In this document: one piece after another, positions 56,310 through 64,000 of the stretch
How the letters are laid out: every line of letters starts with the position of its first letter
How positions within the stretch are numbered: the first letter of the stretch is position 1
Assembly: GCA_030374805.1 (NCBI GenBank)
Contig: JARGSG010000012.1
Location: 310,001 to 374,000 of the forward strand
From: Gracilaria gracilis
Taxonomy: Eukaryota; Rhodophyta; Florideophyceae; Gracilariales; Gracilariaceae
Reading direction: 5' to 3'
Length of the DNA: 64,000 nt
Translations under genes and position numbers: made by a program
Notes under the pieces: generated by a model
Seen by the model: only the letters and a program-made list of their open reading frames with translations
Told to the model about the DNA's origin: nothing
Database searches by the model: none

Positions 56310-57557
56310 ATGAATCCCTTCCTGCTGGCCGTTGGTGGTTACGATACCAACATTCGTCTATTTGACTCCGTCAACAGTGAGCCCGTCCGCATGTTGCAGT
56401 TCTGTGATCAACAGGTTTTGAGACTCGCCTTTTCAGGCTCCGCTCCTGTTCCCGCCGACGCTCCATTATTTCTAGCTGTTGCAGGCTCCCCAAGCGTAGC
56501 CGTGTACGATGTGTCTACCAATCACACCTCTCCCAACACGTTTGCCATCTTCCAGGGTCATCTGGAAGCTGTCACCGCTGTTGGATTCGAACCCAACCAC
56601 ACTGCCTTTGTATACTCAGCCTCGGAGGATGGTACATTACAAACATGGCTCCCAAAACTTGCTACCGCCCCACAATCCCCTTATCCCAGCTTCCATACAC
56701 ACTCTCTTCAACATCCCATGATTTCTGCCGCCTCTGCTGCCTTTTCTCTGCCGGCCAAACTCATCAACAACAAACCGGATGGCACCACTGTCGCCATTCA
56801 CGACGCTGCGTATTATCCTCCGCTCGATGTGTTTTTCACCGTCGACTTTCTTGGTCGTTTGCGCGTGTGGAATCATCGAACTTCCAAATTGAGAAGCGAA
56901 CATATTCCACATCCAAGTCGTCGAAATCTGCAATGCATCGAACTAAGTCATGACTATTCCACTCTCGTCATGGCTAATTTTGATGGTTTCGTGTTCATCT
57001 ACGATACTCGAAGTGTACTTGCCTGCGATAAGGATCGACCAAATACTAAACCTCTCACTCCACTAACAATTCGAGCCAACAATTCGTACATCCCGCGTGT
57101 AAAACTCAGCCATAGTGGTGCTCTTCTTGTGTGTACCACGCGATCGGGCACCATCAAGATCTTTCCCATGTCTGATATTCTTACTGATCCAGCTTTGAAA
57201 AAATCCGCTACTATGAACGAAATCGAGGAGCATTCCGTCATGCCGGTCCGCGAATTCACAGGTCGTCCAGGCTGGATTTGGGATGCATCCTTCATTGAGG
57301 ACAGCGAAAAGTTTCTGTTCACCTGTAATAGCGTTAAACAAGTCATGTTGTGGCACATCGATAATACGGGATACAGCGATGAGCTTACCGGTTTCCCCAA
57401 ACCCACCGTATGTCTAGCCGTTCGTGAACGCAGACTACCCCCGTCACACACCAATTCTGGCACGTCTGCTGCTTTGGACAGATCGCAACGTACATCGCTT
57501 AATGGTCGAAATACCAAATGTCGTGATGGTTTGTTTAACCACGGTTCTGTTACATGA
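56310..57557 (+). CDS. LST8: LST8-like WD-repeat protein (TOR complex subunit)
   Basis: WD40 propeller that binds the TOR kinase domain in TORC1 and TORC2. 415 residues from ATG 56310, which opens directly into the first blade as in known LST8 (FLLAVGGYDTNIRLFDS). Next blades: LQFCDQQVLRLAFS, FLAVAGSPSVAVYDV, FQGHLEAVTAVGFE...YSASEDGTLQTW, then FFTVDFLGRLRVWN, the SYIPRVKLSHSGALLVCTTRSGTIKIF blade and a last blade GWIWDASFIEDSEKF...VMLWHIDNTG with PTVCLAV. That segment order is specific to LST8 rather than a generic WD protein. It is longer than typical (about 310) because of loops near 140-165 and a 50-residue tail. An alternative start at 56082 adds a Pro-rich extension. Single exon. Confidence 0.85.
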   Translation: MNPFLLAVGGYDTNIRLFDSVNSEPVRMLQFCDQQVLRLAFSGSAPVPADAPLFLAVAGSPSVAVYDVSTNHTSPNTFAIFQGHLEAVTAVGFEPNHTAFVYSASEDGTLQTWLPKLATAPQSPYPSFHTHSLQHPMISAASAAFSLPAKLINNKPDGTTVAIHDAAYYPPLDVFFTVDFLGRLRVWNHRTSKLRSEHIPHPSRRNLQCIELSHDYSTLVMANFDGFVFIYDTRSVLACDKDRPNTKPLTPLTIRANNSYIPRVKLSHSGALLVCTTRSGTIKIFPMSDILTDPALKKSATMNEIEEHSVMPVREFTGRPGWIWDASFIEDSEKFLFTCNSVKQVMLWHIDNTGYSDELTGFPKPTVCLAVRERRLPPSHTNSGTSAALDRSQRTSLNGRNTKCRDGLFNHGSVT

Positions 57558-57917
57558 TCCTCTAAGCGCAAAAAGATCAAACGTCGTACTCGCGCTCATA
57601 ATATGTTTCGGTTGCTTGGTGATTACCAGCTGCTGTACCGCCTTCCATCCAATGTGCAAGAGCCACTATTTTCGGAAATCGCAACTCTTGAAAGAAGACG
57701 AGGAAAGCAGTCCCAGTCTTCAAACATGTACCACCAAATGTACTCTCGTAAACAACAAGAACGTCCGTCTTTTTTTGTTCACAACAACGCCTCTTCTTTC
57801 CAGTAGACAAAAATTCTAGAATCATCATGACATCACATCACGTCGTGAATAGCCGTTTTAATCAACTCGCAACTCGCTTACTACAACGAATTCGATCCAT
57901 ATCAATATCGGCCTCAA
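57558..57917. other. Convergent 3' region, LST8 / MDH
   Basis: 360 bp between two convergent stop codons; AT-richer. Short frames on both strands have no recognisable domain. Confidence 0.5.
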
Positions 57918-59427
57918 TTAGGCCACAGCCTTCGCTTCATTCACGCTCTTCTGCATGGATTCAGGCAATTCTGAAGCTATCTTATCTACCGTCGCCATAT
58001 CACCTGCCTCGAATGATTCCTGAAGTGATTCCAAAACGTTCCAGGATACTGGTTTCGCCGCGTGTCCCGGCAACAAATGGCGGACTGAGTCACGCTCATC
58101 AAGCAGCTCTTTTTCGGTCTTGCTCATCATTTGAGCTGAGAACTCATCAATCGGCAGGCGCTGAACGCGTCGGAAGTGAGAATCTCCCTTGCACACCGTT
58201 GGAACAGAGTACCAGATACCCTTCGTGATTCCGTAGCTTCCATCAGATACAACAGCGTTTGACAGCCACTCTTCGTCCGAACCTTGGTGCAAGTCTCTCA
58301 CGGTGTCAAGTGCAGCTGACGCGGCCGACGCTGCCGATGATGCGCCTCGTGCGCCTATAACCTCCGCACCTCGTTTCTGAACGCGCGGAATAAAGTCTTC
58401 CTTGATCCACTTCTCATCAGTGACAATTGACTTCGCCCATTTGCCGCCAACGCGAGCATGGGAAAGATCGGGGTACTGCGTAGCCGAATGGTTACCCCAG
58501 ATAATCACGCGATCAACATCCTTGACAGGAACATCTGCTTTTTCAGCCAATAAAGCTTTCGCGCGAGACTGGTCGAGACGAGTCATTGCAATGAACTGCT
58601 CCGGCCACATATCCGGCGCATTCTCAGACGCAATGAGCGCATTGGTATTGGCAGGGTTACCAACAACAAGAACCTTGGCGTTTGGCGCTGCGGATTCGTT
58701 CAGAGCCTTTCCTTGCTCCGCAAAAATCTTCGCATTAGCAGCCATGAGATCGGAACGTTCCATGCCCTTCGTGCGCGGTTGTGCCCCAATGAGCATTGCA
58801 AATGACGCATCGCCAAAGCCTTCCTTGAGGTCCGTAGTCGCTGTAACCTTGGAAAGCAAGGGGAACGCACCATCTTCAAGCTCCATCATAACCCCGCGCA
58901 GTGGTGACATTCCCGCCTCAGTCTCAATAAGACTGAGCTCCAAAAGCTGATCTGGGCCCAGCATTTCCCCGCTTCGAGACAGTACGTGTTATTAACAGAG
59001 GAATGGCGCAGACATAGACAATACAAGTTAGATACAGCTCATTGAAACACTTTGAGGGTGATCGATAGCGCTTTATAAAGCACGCACATAGCGGTGCTTT
59101 CAAGGAATCTCTTAGTTCCGAAAAATGAGCTCGACAGCACGAAGAAATCCAAAGTGCGGCTCGTGATTGAAAGGATAAACTGTGATCTTCGGTGAGCGCA
59201 ACACCATTGCAGTATTGCTTCTTCGCGGCGAAAAATATTGGCTCGGTTCAGGGATTGATACAAACATACCTTGCGATACGCATGACAAGAGCATAGCCGA
59301 TTTGGCCGGCAGCTCCAGTGACAGCAACCTTGAGAGGAGGGAGTACATCGGTCTTCGTTGCTAGTCCGCGCAGCGATCTCGAAGCGCCTAAGCGCATAGC
59401 GCTCTTCGCCGCGGTGCGCAACATCAT
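57918..59427 (-). CDS. Malate dehydrogenase (type 2), probably organellar, one intron
   Basis: Interconverts malate and oxaloacetate with NAD(P). Exons 59270-59427 and 57918-58971, intron 58972-59269 (298 bp, GTATGT donor, CGAAG acceptor). The junction restores the family motif RIASGEMLGPDQ exactly, with an Asn-Ser type split codon in phase 2. 403 residues: a basic Ser/Arg-rich leader about 1-28 (MMLRTAAKSAMRLGASRSLR), probably mitochondrial, then the dinucleotide fold GAAGQIGY at 39-45, and the catalytic region with LDQSRAKALL and His in WGNHSATQYPD. Cytosolic/chloroplast-type MDHs share this sequence class, so the location rests on the leader alone. Its start faces the TIM14 start. Confidence 0.93.
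58972..59269 (-). other. Intron of the malate dehydrogenase gene
   Basis: Donor GTATGTTTG at 59269, acceptor ...TCTCGAAG at 58972. Lies near the 5' end of the gene, inside the cofactor-fold coding sequence. Confidence 0.88.
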
Positions 59428-59858
59428 CCTTCTGATGGATTAGATGGATCAACGGGGAACAATAGGAACCGATGCCCTCACAAGTCGATGAGGAAGATGC
59501 TCTTCTCGCATCGGTCGGTCGATGTTCGGAGGTATTGGTATTGTGGTTGAATCGGGGGAATGTGTGATGCTAAACTTCGAGCTGGAAAACTTTTTGTAAA
59601 ATCGCAAAACACTTTCATTAAAATAATGTGTGCGTCGTAGAGTTCTTTGGTGAAGGGCGCCGTCCCTGATGGTTCCTTGAAGTGTGACTCTCGCCAGTAT
59701 TATCCCCCGACGACCCCAGGAAAAGTTCCTAATTCTGTCCCCCAGAGTTACTGAGAGCTCTATCGCATACTACGGGCACAGAATTGATTTTCTCCCAGAA
59801 CGCGCAGTCAAATCCGTTTAGCGCTTGGAGAGAGCTGCGTAGACTACCACCACTAAAT
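59428..59858. promoter_or_regulatory. Putative bidirectional promoter, MDH / TIM14
   Basis: 431 bp between divergent start codons, AT-richer than the flanking genes. No specific motif assigned. An in-frame ATG at 59784 would extend TIM14 into it. Confidence 0.4.
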
Positions 59859-60203
59859 ATGGCGACTCCAGTACTAGCAGGAATGGCGATTGCAGGTGCT
59901 GCGTGGGCCTCTCGCTATGTGCTTTTGTCTTGGCGGGGATTCATGATGCGGCAGGGCGCAGCAGGAGCAGTTCGCTTTCCACGTTCAATGGCTGGCGGCT
60001 TCGGAGCGGAGATGACCCGGAGAGAAGCTTTCCAAATCCTTGGATTGCGAGAAGGAGCATCAAAGGAACAGATTCGAGAAGCACATCGAAGGTTGATGAG
60101 ACTCAATCATCCAGATAATGGGGGAAGCACATTCGTTGCCACAAAAGTTAATGAAGCAAAGGATTTCCTTGTATCTGGTAAGAGAGGGACTCGAGTTTTA
60201 TAG
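59859..60203 (+). CDS. TIM14: TIM14/PAM18, J-protein of the mitochondrial import motor
   Basis: Stimulates the ATPase of mitochondrial Hsp70 at the TIM23 channel. 114 residues from ATG 59859, the usual family length; the upstream ATG 59784 would add 25 residues not seen in the family. A membrane anchor covers about 3-24 (VLAGMAIAGAAWASRYVLL), a linker about 25-50, and the J domain about 52-108 (MTRREAFQILGL, then HPD at 84-86 in RLNHPDNGG, then VNEAKDFL). The HPD is the residue set needed to activate Hsp70. Short form, like DNAJC19/DNAJC15. Single exon. Confidence 0.92.
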   Translation: MATPVLAGMAIAGAAWASRYVLLSWRGFMMRQGAAGAVRFPRSMAGGFGAEMTRREAFQILGLREGASKEQIREAHRRLMRLNHPDNGGSTFVATKVNEAKDFLVSGKRGTRVL

Positions 60204-60581
60204 TCAATCTTAATTGGGGAAATCATTTGGCTTTACTCCAAGGTCCGTGGCGCCGCAATAAAATACGGTTGTACTTGAAACTTGCCGGAAATCGATTCGG
60301 GGATCAATGCATGACGGAAACAAGTTTCGTACAAAGCAGTAAAGGATCGAAACGCAATGCTGATGGCTTCATTAGCGCGAGGGTCTATTACGGAGATATG
60401 GTTTCAATCATCAAAAAACGTTACTAACACTCAGACTGCGATGGAGATGGTGCGAACCATTATAAGCAATTGTTGAGCGGGGACCAGTCATGAGTGTTGT
60501 TGGGGATCTTCCAATACTTTGACGTGGAAGTCGACGTGGTTATAACTGAAATTTAGATCGTTTGTAGCATAGATGCCCGAA
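60204..60581. other. Convergent 3' region, TIM14 / NFS1
   Basis: 378 bp with no supported gene; short frames only. Confidence 0.5.
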
Positions 60582-61928
60582 CTAGTGTTCTTGGGTCCAC
60601 TTGATTGACTTCAGGTCTACTCCTTCTTGTACCATTTCCCAAAGAGGGCTCATCGCTCGTAATCTCTGCACATGCTCTTCTGCCAAGTCGACAGCATAGT
60701 CTACCTCCTTTTCAGTGGTAAACCTGCCAATACCAAATCTAATGCTTGTGTGGGCCATCTCGTCGTCCACTCCCAGAGCGCGAAGGACGTAACTGGGCTC
60801 TAGACTAGCACTAGTGCATGCGCTTCCGCTGCTGACAGCTACGTCCTTCAATGCCATTAACAAACTTTCGCCTTCCACATAAGCAAAGCTCATGTTGAGA
60901 TTACCGGGAAAGCGATGCTCTTTGCTGCCATTCAAGACAACATTTGGAACTCTGCTTGTAACTCCGTCATAAAGGCGATTGCTAAGAGTTGTCATTCGCT
61001 CCAAGTCATATTCCATTTCTTGCTGACTAATTCTGGCAGCCTCACCCATACCAACAACCAACGCGGTTGGTAAAGTTCCGGAACGTAGACCTCTTTCTTG
61101 CCCACCGCCGCTCATCTGTGGTTCAATACGCACGCGTGGCCTTCTCCGCAAGTACAGCGCACCAATTCCTTTCGGTCCGTAAAACTTATGGCCGGATATG
61201 GACATTAGGTCAATGTTCATTTGGTTCACATCCATTGGCAGTTTTCCAACCATCTGAGCAGCATCAGTGTGAAAGAAGACGCCCTTTTCTCTGCACATTT
61301 CACCAATCTCCTGAAGCGGTTGCACAACACCAATCTCGTTATTGACTGCCATGACGCTTACTAGCGATGTATCTGGACGGATGGCGTCCTTAAGCTCATC
61401 AAGATCTAATAGACCGTCCGATTTAACAGGGAGATATGTGACTTCAAAGCCGCGCTGTTGCAACCAACGACAACTGTCTAAAACGCATTTGTGCTCTGTC
61501 TGGGTGGTAACAACGTGTTTCTTTCTAGACTTGTAGAACATAGCAACCCCTTTCACCACCATGTTGTTACATTCGGTGGCCCCAGACGTGAAAATAATCT
61601 CGCGTGGATCAGCACCGATCAGAGACGCTAGCTGTGCACGCGCAACTTCCACTGCGCGTTCAGTATCCCATCCATACGCATGTGTTCGAGAGTGTGGATT
61701 TCCATGATGCGTGGTCAAATGTGGGATCATTACATCTGCGACACGGGGATCTACTGGCGTTGTGGATTGCATGTCGAGATATATCGGGCGCGGCTTCAAT
61801 ACCATTGGCCTTTGCTGCGGGGCTTGTGCTTCTGCAGCTGCTGCTGCCTCCACAGCGGTTTCCTGTGCTGCGGTGAAGATCCGGCGACGCAGCTGAGGCG
61901 CCAGAGAAAGAAACCGTTGGGACGACAT
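60582..61928 (-). CDS. NFS1: Cysteine desulfurase NFS1, mitochondrial
   Basis: Takes sulfur from L-cysteine as a persulfide for Fe-S clusters and tRNA thiolation; PLP enzyme that works with ISD11 and ISCU in the mitochondrial matrix. 448 residues from ATG 61928, which opens a targeting peptide ([20 protein letters not shown]); an upstream in-frame ATG at 62003 is less typical. Class V aminotransferase fold: [14 protein letters not shown] start near 50, His146 in TEHK stacking on PLP, Asp222 in HTDAAQ, PLP Lys248 in [22 protein letters not shown] near 274, and the mobile-loop catalytic Cys371 in [14 protein letters not shown]. All are present. Clearly the eukaryotic NFS1/IscS class. Divergent from the MogA-like gene. 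Confidence 0.96.
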   Translation of the reverse strand: MSSQRFLSLAPQLRRRIFTAAQETAVEAAAAAEAQAPQQRPMVLKPRPIYLDMQSTTPVDPRVADVMIPHLTTHHGNPHSRTHAYGWDTERAVEVARAQLASLIGADPREIIFTSGATECNNMVVKGVAMFYKSRKKHVVTTQTEHKCVLDSCRWLQQRGFEVTYLPVKSDGLLDLDELKDAIRPDTSLVSVMAVNNEIGVVQPLQEIGEMCREKGVFFHTDAAQMVGKLPMDVNQMNIDLMSISGHKFYGPKGIGALYLRRRPRVRIEPQMSGGGQERGLRSGTLPTALVVGMGEAARISQQEMEYDLERMTTLSNRLYDGVTSRVPNVVLNGSKEHRFPGNLNMSFAYVEGESLLMALKDVAVSSGSACTSASLEPSYVLRALGVDDEMAHTSIRFGIGRFTTEKEVDYAVDLAEEHVQRLRAMSPLWEMVQEGVDLKSIKWTQEH

Positions 61929-62425
61929 GGTTGTCAATGAATCACAACACCAAACAGAAGGATGTAAATAGGAGCACGTAACAGGCCAAAGGAGTTGCGT
62001 CAAGGTCGAGGGGTCACGGAAGCTGAATCAAAAGGGTTGGGGCGAAGAGGAAACGACGAAGAGGAAGAATTTTCGTGGGCGAGGGCGAGAGGGCTGAGAA
62101 GACGATGGCTGTGGTGCGTCGTCACAACGCATCGCCGTTGATTTTCAAAATGTTTTAGGGGTGGCGTTTGACCCATCCAGTCCTTCTGTGCCATGTGGCG
62201 TACGTATCCAATCGCGTTGCAGAAAGTCTCCCATAGCAGACGGGATCAGCGTTTCGCACATACCTTCGGTAGAGATACATCTGAATCGCATTCACGTCAT
62301 CACAATTGTTCCATCCCTCAAAAACTGCGTTGAGTTCTCTTCAAGGAGCTCGAACTTGCTTCAGATACAAATCATCGAATACAAAACCTATCGCTTTGCG
62401 TTGAAACACGCCGTGCGCCTCCACA
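61929..62425. promoter_or_regulatory. Putative bidirectional promoter, NFS1 / MogA-like
   Basis: 497 bp between divergent starts. No specific motif assigned. Confidence 0.4.
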
Positions 62426-62986
62426 ATGACCGAATCTTCCTCCCCGACACCGAACATTGGAGTCTTGACAATCTCCGACCGCGCCTTTCATGGCCAATAC
62501 GAAGACAGAGGAGGGCCAGCTATTCAGTCATACATTAGCGATCATTTCTTATCTCCGTATGAAATCGTGCCACAAACTGTACCAGATGAAATGGAACTAA
62601 TTCAAAAGACCATGAAATCGATGGCAGAGAAATGCTGTCTAGTGCTAACAACTGGCGGAACAGGGCCAGCACCAAGAGACGTCACCCCAGAGGCTACTGA
62701 GGCTGTGTGTCAGAAGCTTCTTCCTGGTTTTGGTGAACTCATGAGAGCTGTTTCGGTACAAAAAGTACCCACTGCTATTCTCTCTAGACAAACTGCAGGC
62801 GTATGTGGTACTTCACTCATAGTTAATTTGCCTGGTAGTCCGAAGGCTATCGCCGAATGTTTGGACCCGGTTTTGCCGGCTATTCCGCATGCAGTGCGCC
62901 TCGCAGGAGCTGAACAAGTCCTTCGCCTCAAGCCAGAGTACCACATTAAGGGCAAAATGTGTTCGGAGTGCAATGTGAAGCACTAA
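62426..62986 (+). CDS. MogA/CNX1-G-like molybdopterin adenylyltransferase
   Basis: Adenylates molybdopterin before molybdenum insertion in molybdenum-cofactor synthesis, as E. coli MogA and the G domain of plant CNX1 do. 186 residues, one complete MoCF-binding domain. Seen: IGVLTISDRAFHGQYEDRGGPA near 11, TTGGTGPAPRDVTPEAT at about 75-91 (nucleotide and pterin binding), PGFGELMR, TAILSRQ and the LPGSPKA motif near 143. It is a stand-alone domain: plant CNX1 and animal gephyrin fuse it to a MoeA domain, and none is seen next to it. No targeting peptide is obvious, so cytosolic. The short Cys-containing tail (MCSECNVKH) is unusual. Single exon. Confidence 0.9.
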   Translation: MTESSSPTPNIGVLTISDRAFHGQYEDRGGPAIQSYISDHFLSPYEIVPQTVPDEMELIQKTMKSMAEKCCLVLTTGGTGPAPRDVTPEATEAVCQKLLPGFGELMRAVSVQKVPTAILSRQTAGVCGTSLIVNLPGSPKAIAECLDPVLPAIPHAVRLAGAEQVLRLKPEYHIKGKMCSECNVKH

Positions 62987-63273
62987 AACATGAAAAGCTG
63001 TTGGCGACGTCGAGTGCAGCACAGTGACGGGTGGCAAGTTGCCATTGGCAACCGTCCTCGTACTGTACAATGGTCAAAAAAAAGGCTCTTTTCGCGCGTC
63101 ACATCGACCCCAAATTGGACATGCAAGGCGACTGAACGCCTTTTCACGAAAGGCTTTTTGTATCAAATTCATTCATCGTCAACTGCAAGTTGGTCTTTAG
63201 GTCGTTCGCCACCACTCAGTCATCGAGAGTGTGCTATATGCATTTGTTCGCAACTAGTTGTTGCTGAATCATC

Positions 63274-64000
63274 ATGGCCGATGGAGTGGACGCATTTGCC
63301 CACCACCTCATGCGCGTAGCGTGCGCACAGATTGTATATGCAACCGCAGAAAATGTATCTTCGAAGAAGAGTCTCACTAAACACGCCCCGAAAAAACAGC
63401 CTGTATCAGCTTCTACAATCTCCGTAACCGATAGCGTCGCTGATTCGCTTGCTGATATAGCGAAAGCCTTCATTGAACGACTAAGTTACACGTCCAAAAG
63501 ATTCACTGCACACAACGGCCGTACCTTGTCCAATGTTTTGGATGTACTCAATGCTGTTGAATGGATCTCTCATCATACGCGGTCTGGTGTGAAGGACCTT
63601 GTCAAGTACGCCATGTACACGGAGGTTCCGTTTCCGTATGAGGTTCCATCTTTCCCAGCTCCGGTGCCGGTCACTTCCAAGCCAGACGATCTGTATGTGA
63701 AAAGCGAAGAAACTTCTGAGCTAACAACCAAAAGCTTTGTGGAAACATGGATGCCACCCTTTCCAAGTCCTCACACCTATATCGCGACTCCAGTGTACAC
63801 CGCTGCGAACGGAAGGAAGAAGGACGCTTCAGAAGCTGGTGAAACGCGCAGAGCGGTAGAAAAATCCTTGGCACAGTTGAAAGAGGCTCAAAGGAAAGAC
63901 AATGACAGCGCCTCATTGCTGGCCGCTGCAGCAGCTGCTGTTCCTGACAATCCGTTCCTAGCTCCCCCTGTGAGCGGGAGTAGGAGGATTTATGACGAAG
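63274..64000 (+). CDS. TAF8: TAF8-like TFIID subunit (3'-partial)
   Basis: Subunit of the general transcription factor TFIID that pairs with TAF10 through a histone fold. The frame is open from ATG 63274 to the window edge, 242 codons seen. The histone-fold region covers about 48-105 (VADSLADIAKAFIERLSYTSKRF... and TLSNVLDVLNAVEWI). The TAF8 C-terminal signature WMPPFPSPHTYIATPVY near 168 strongly marks the family, followed by a charged helix (RRAVEKSLAQLKEAQRKD). Lies 287 bp after the MogA-like gene on the same strand. The rest of the C-terminus lies outside the window. Single exon as far as seen. Confidence 0.88.
   Translation, partial: MADGVDAFAHHLMRVACAQIVYATAENVSSKKSLTKHAPKKQPVSASTISVTDSVADSLADIAKAFIERLSYTSKRFTAHNGRTLSNVLDVLNAVEWISHHTRSGVKDLVKYAMYTEVPFPYEVPSFPAPVPVTSKPDDLYVKSEETSELTTKSFVETWMPPFPSPHTYIATPVYTAANGRKKDASEAGETRRAVEKSLAQLKEAQRKDNDSASLLAAAAAAVPDNPFLAPPVSGSRRIYDE

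Noticed and set aside
57424-57819. 131-codon plus-strand frame past the LST8 stop
   Set aside because: Overlaps the LST8 C-terminus in another frame and the convergent 3' region; no domain.
1-64000. tRNA, rRNA, CRISPR or bacterial operon signals
   Set aside because: No tRNA T-loop and acceptor combination, rRNA block or spaced direct-repeat array was seen; the gene content is eukaryotic nuclear.

Overview
This is a 64-kb stretch of a eukaryotic nuclear genome. It carries a spliceosomal splicing factor, a TFIID subunit, a TORC subunit and several nucleus-encoded mitochondrial proteins, together with DNA and LTR transposons. Host genes are compact and almost all single-exon. Two show clear introns, both near the 5' end: 298 bp in malate dehydrogenase and 67 bp with a GTAAGT donor in a small unknown gene. 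Short divergent promoters, few 5'-biased introns and gene islands separated by transposon blocks fit a red alga or a similar compact-genome protist. That is an inference from architecture, not a proven placement.

Layout. 1-3.4 kb: two unrelated pogo/Tigger-type DDE transposase relics in opposite orientation. 4.09-26.16 kb: one PIF/Harbinger DNA transposon of about 3.0 kb with terminal inverted repeats and a TTA target duplication, encoding a DDE transposase and a convergent MYB/SANT-like protein. Its transposase gene is split by a 19,071-bp Ty3/gypsy chromovirus insertion (5242-24312) flanked by the target duplication GAAGG. That insertion is a tandem dimer: LTR, internal, LTR, internal, LTR. 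26.2-28.5 kb: intergenic DNA with palindromes and a very CpG-rich block. 28.5-34.7 kb: a CAMK-like protein kinase, type 1 methionine aminopeptidase, and an RBM39/CAPER-like splicing factor. 34.7-35.1 kb: a small hotdog-fold (FabZ/ApeI-like) gene. 35.1-41.5 kb: a Ty1/copia element with identical-looking LTRs and target duplication GGTGC, inserted 20 bp upstream of the hotdog ATG. 41.9-47.2 kb: a rhodanese plus dual-specificity phosphatase, an alanine/arginine-rich repeat protein and a coiled-coil protein, all extremely GC-rich. 47.2-50 kb: gene-poor. 50-64 kb: an O-fucosyltransferase-like type II membrane protein, a KDEL-tailed thioredoxin/PDI-like protein, an unknown protein, cytochrome c1, a small two-exon unknown, LST8, malate dehydrogenase, TIM14/PAM18, NFS1, a MogA-type molybdenum-cofactor enzyme and TAF8 (runs off the window).

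Working together. Four genes between 54.0 and 61.9 kb (CYC1, MDH, TIM14, NFS1) encode proteins of, or probably targeted to, mitochondria: complex III, malate oxidation, protein import and Fe-S cluster supply. Many neighbours are head-to-head pairs 340-500 bp apart, suggesting shared bidirectional promoters. No RNA genes or CRISPR arrays were recognised.
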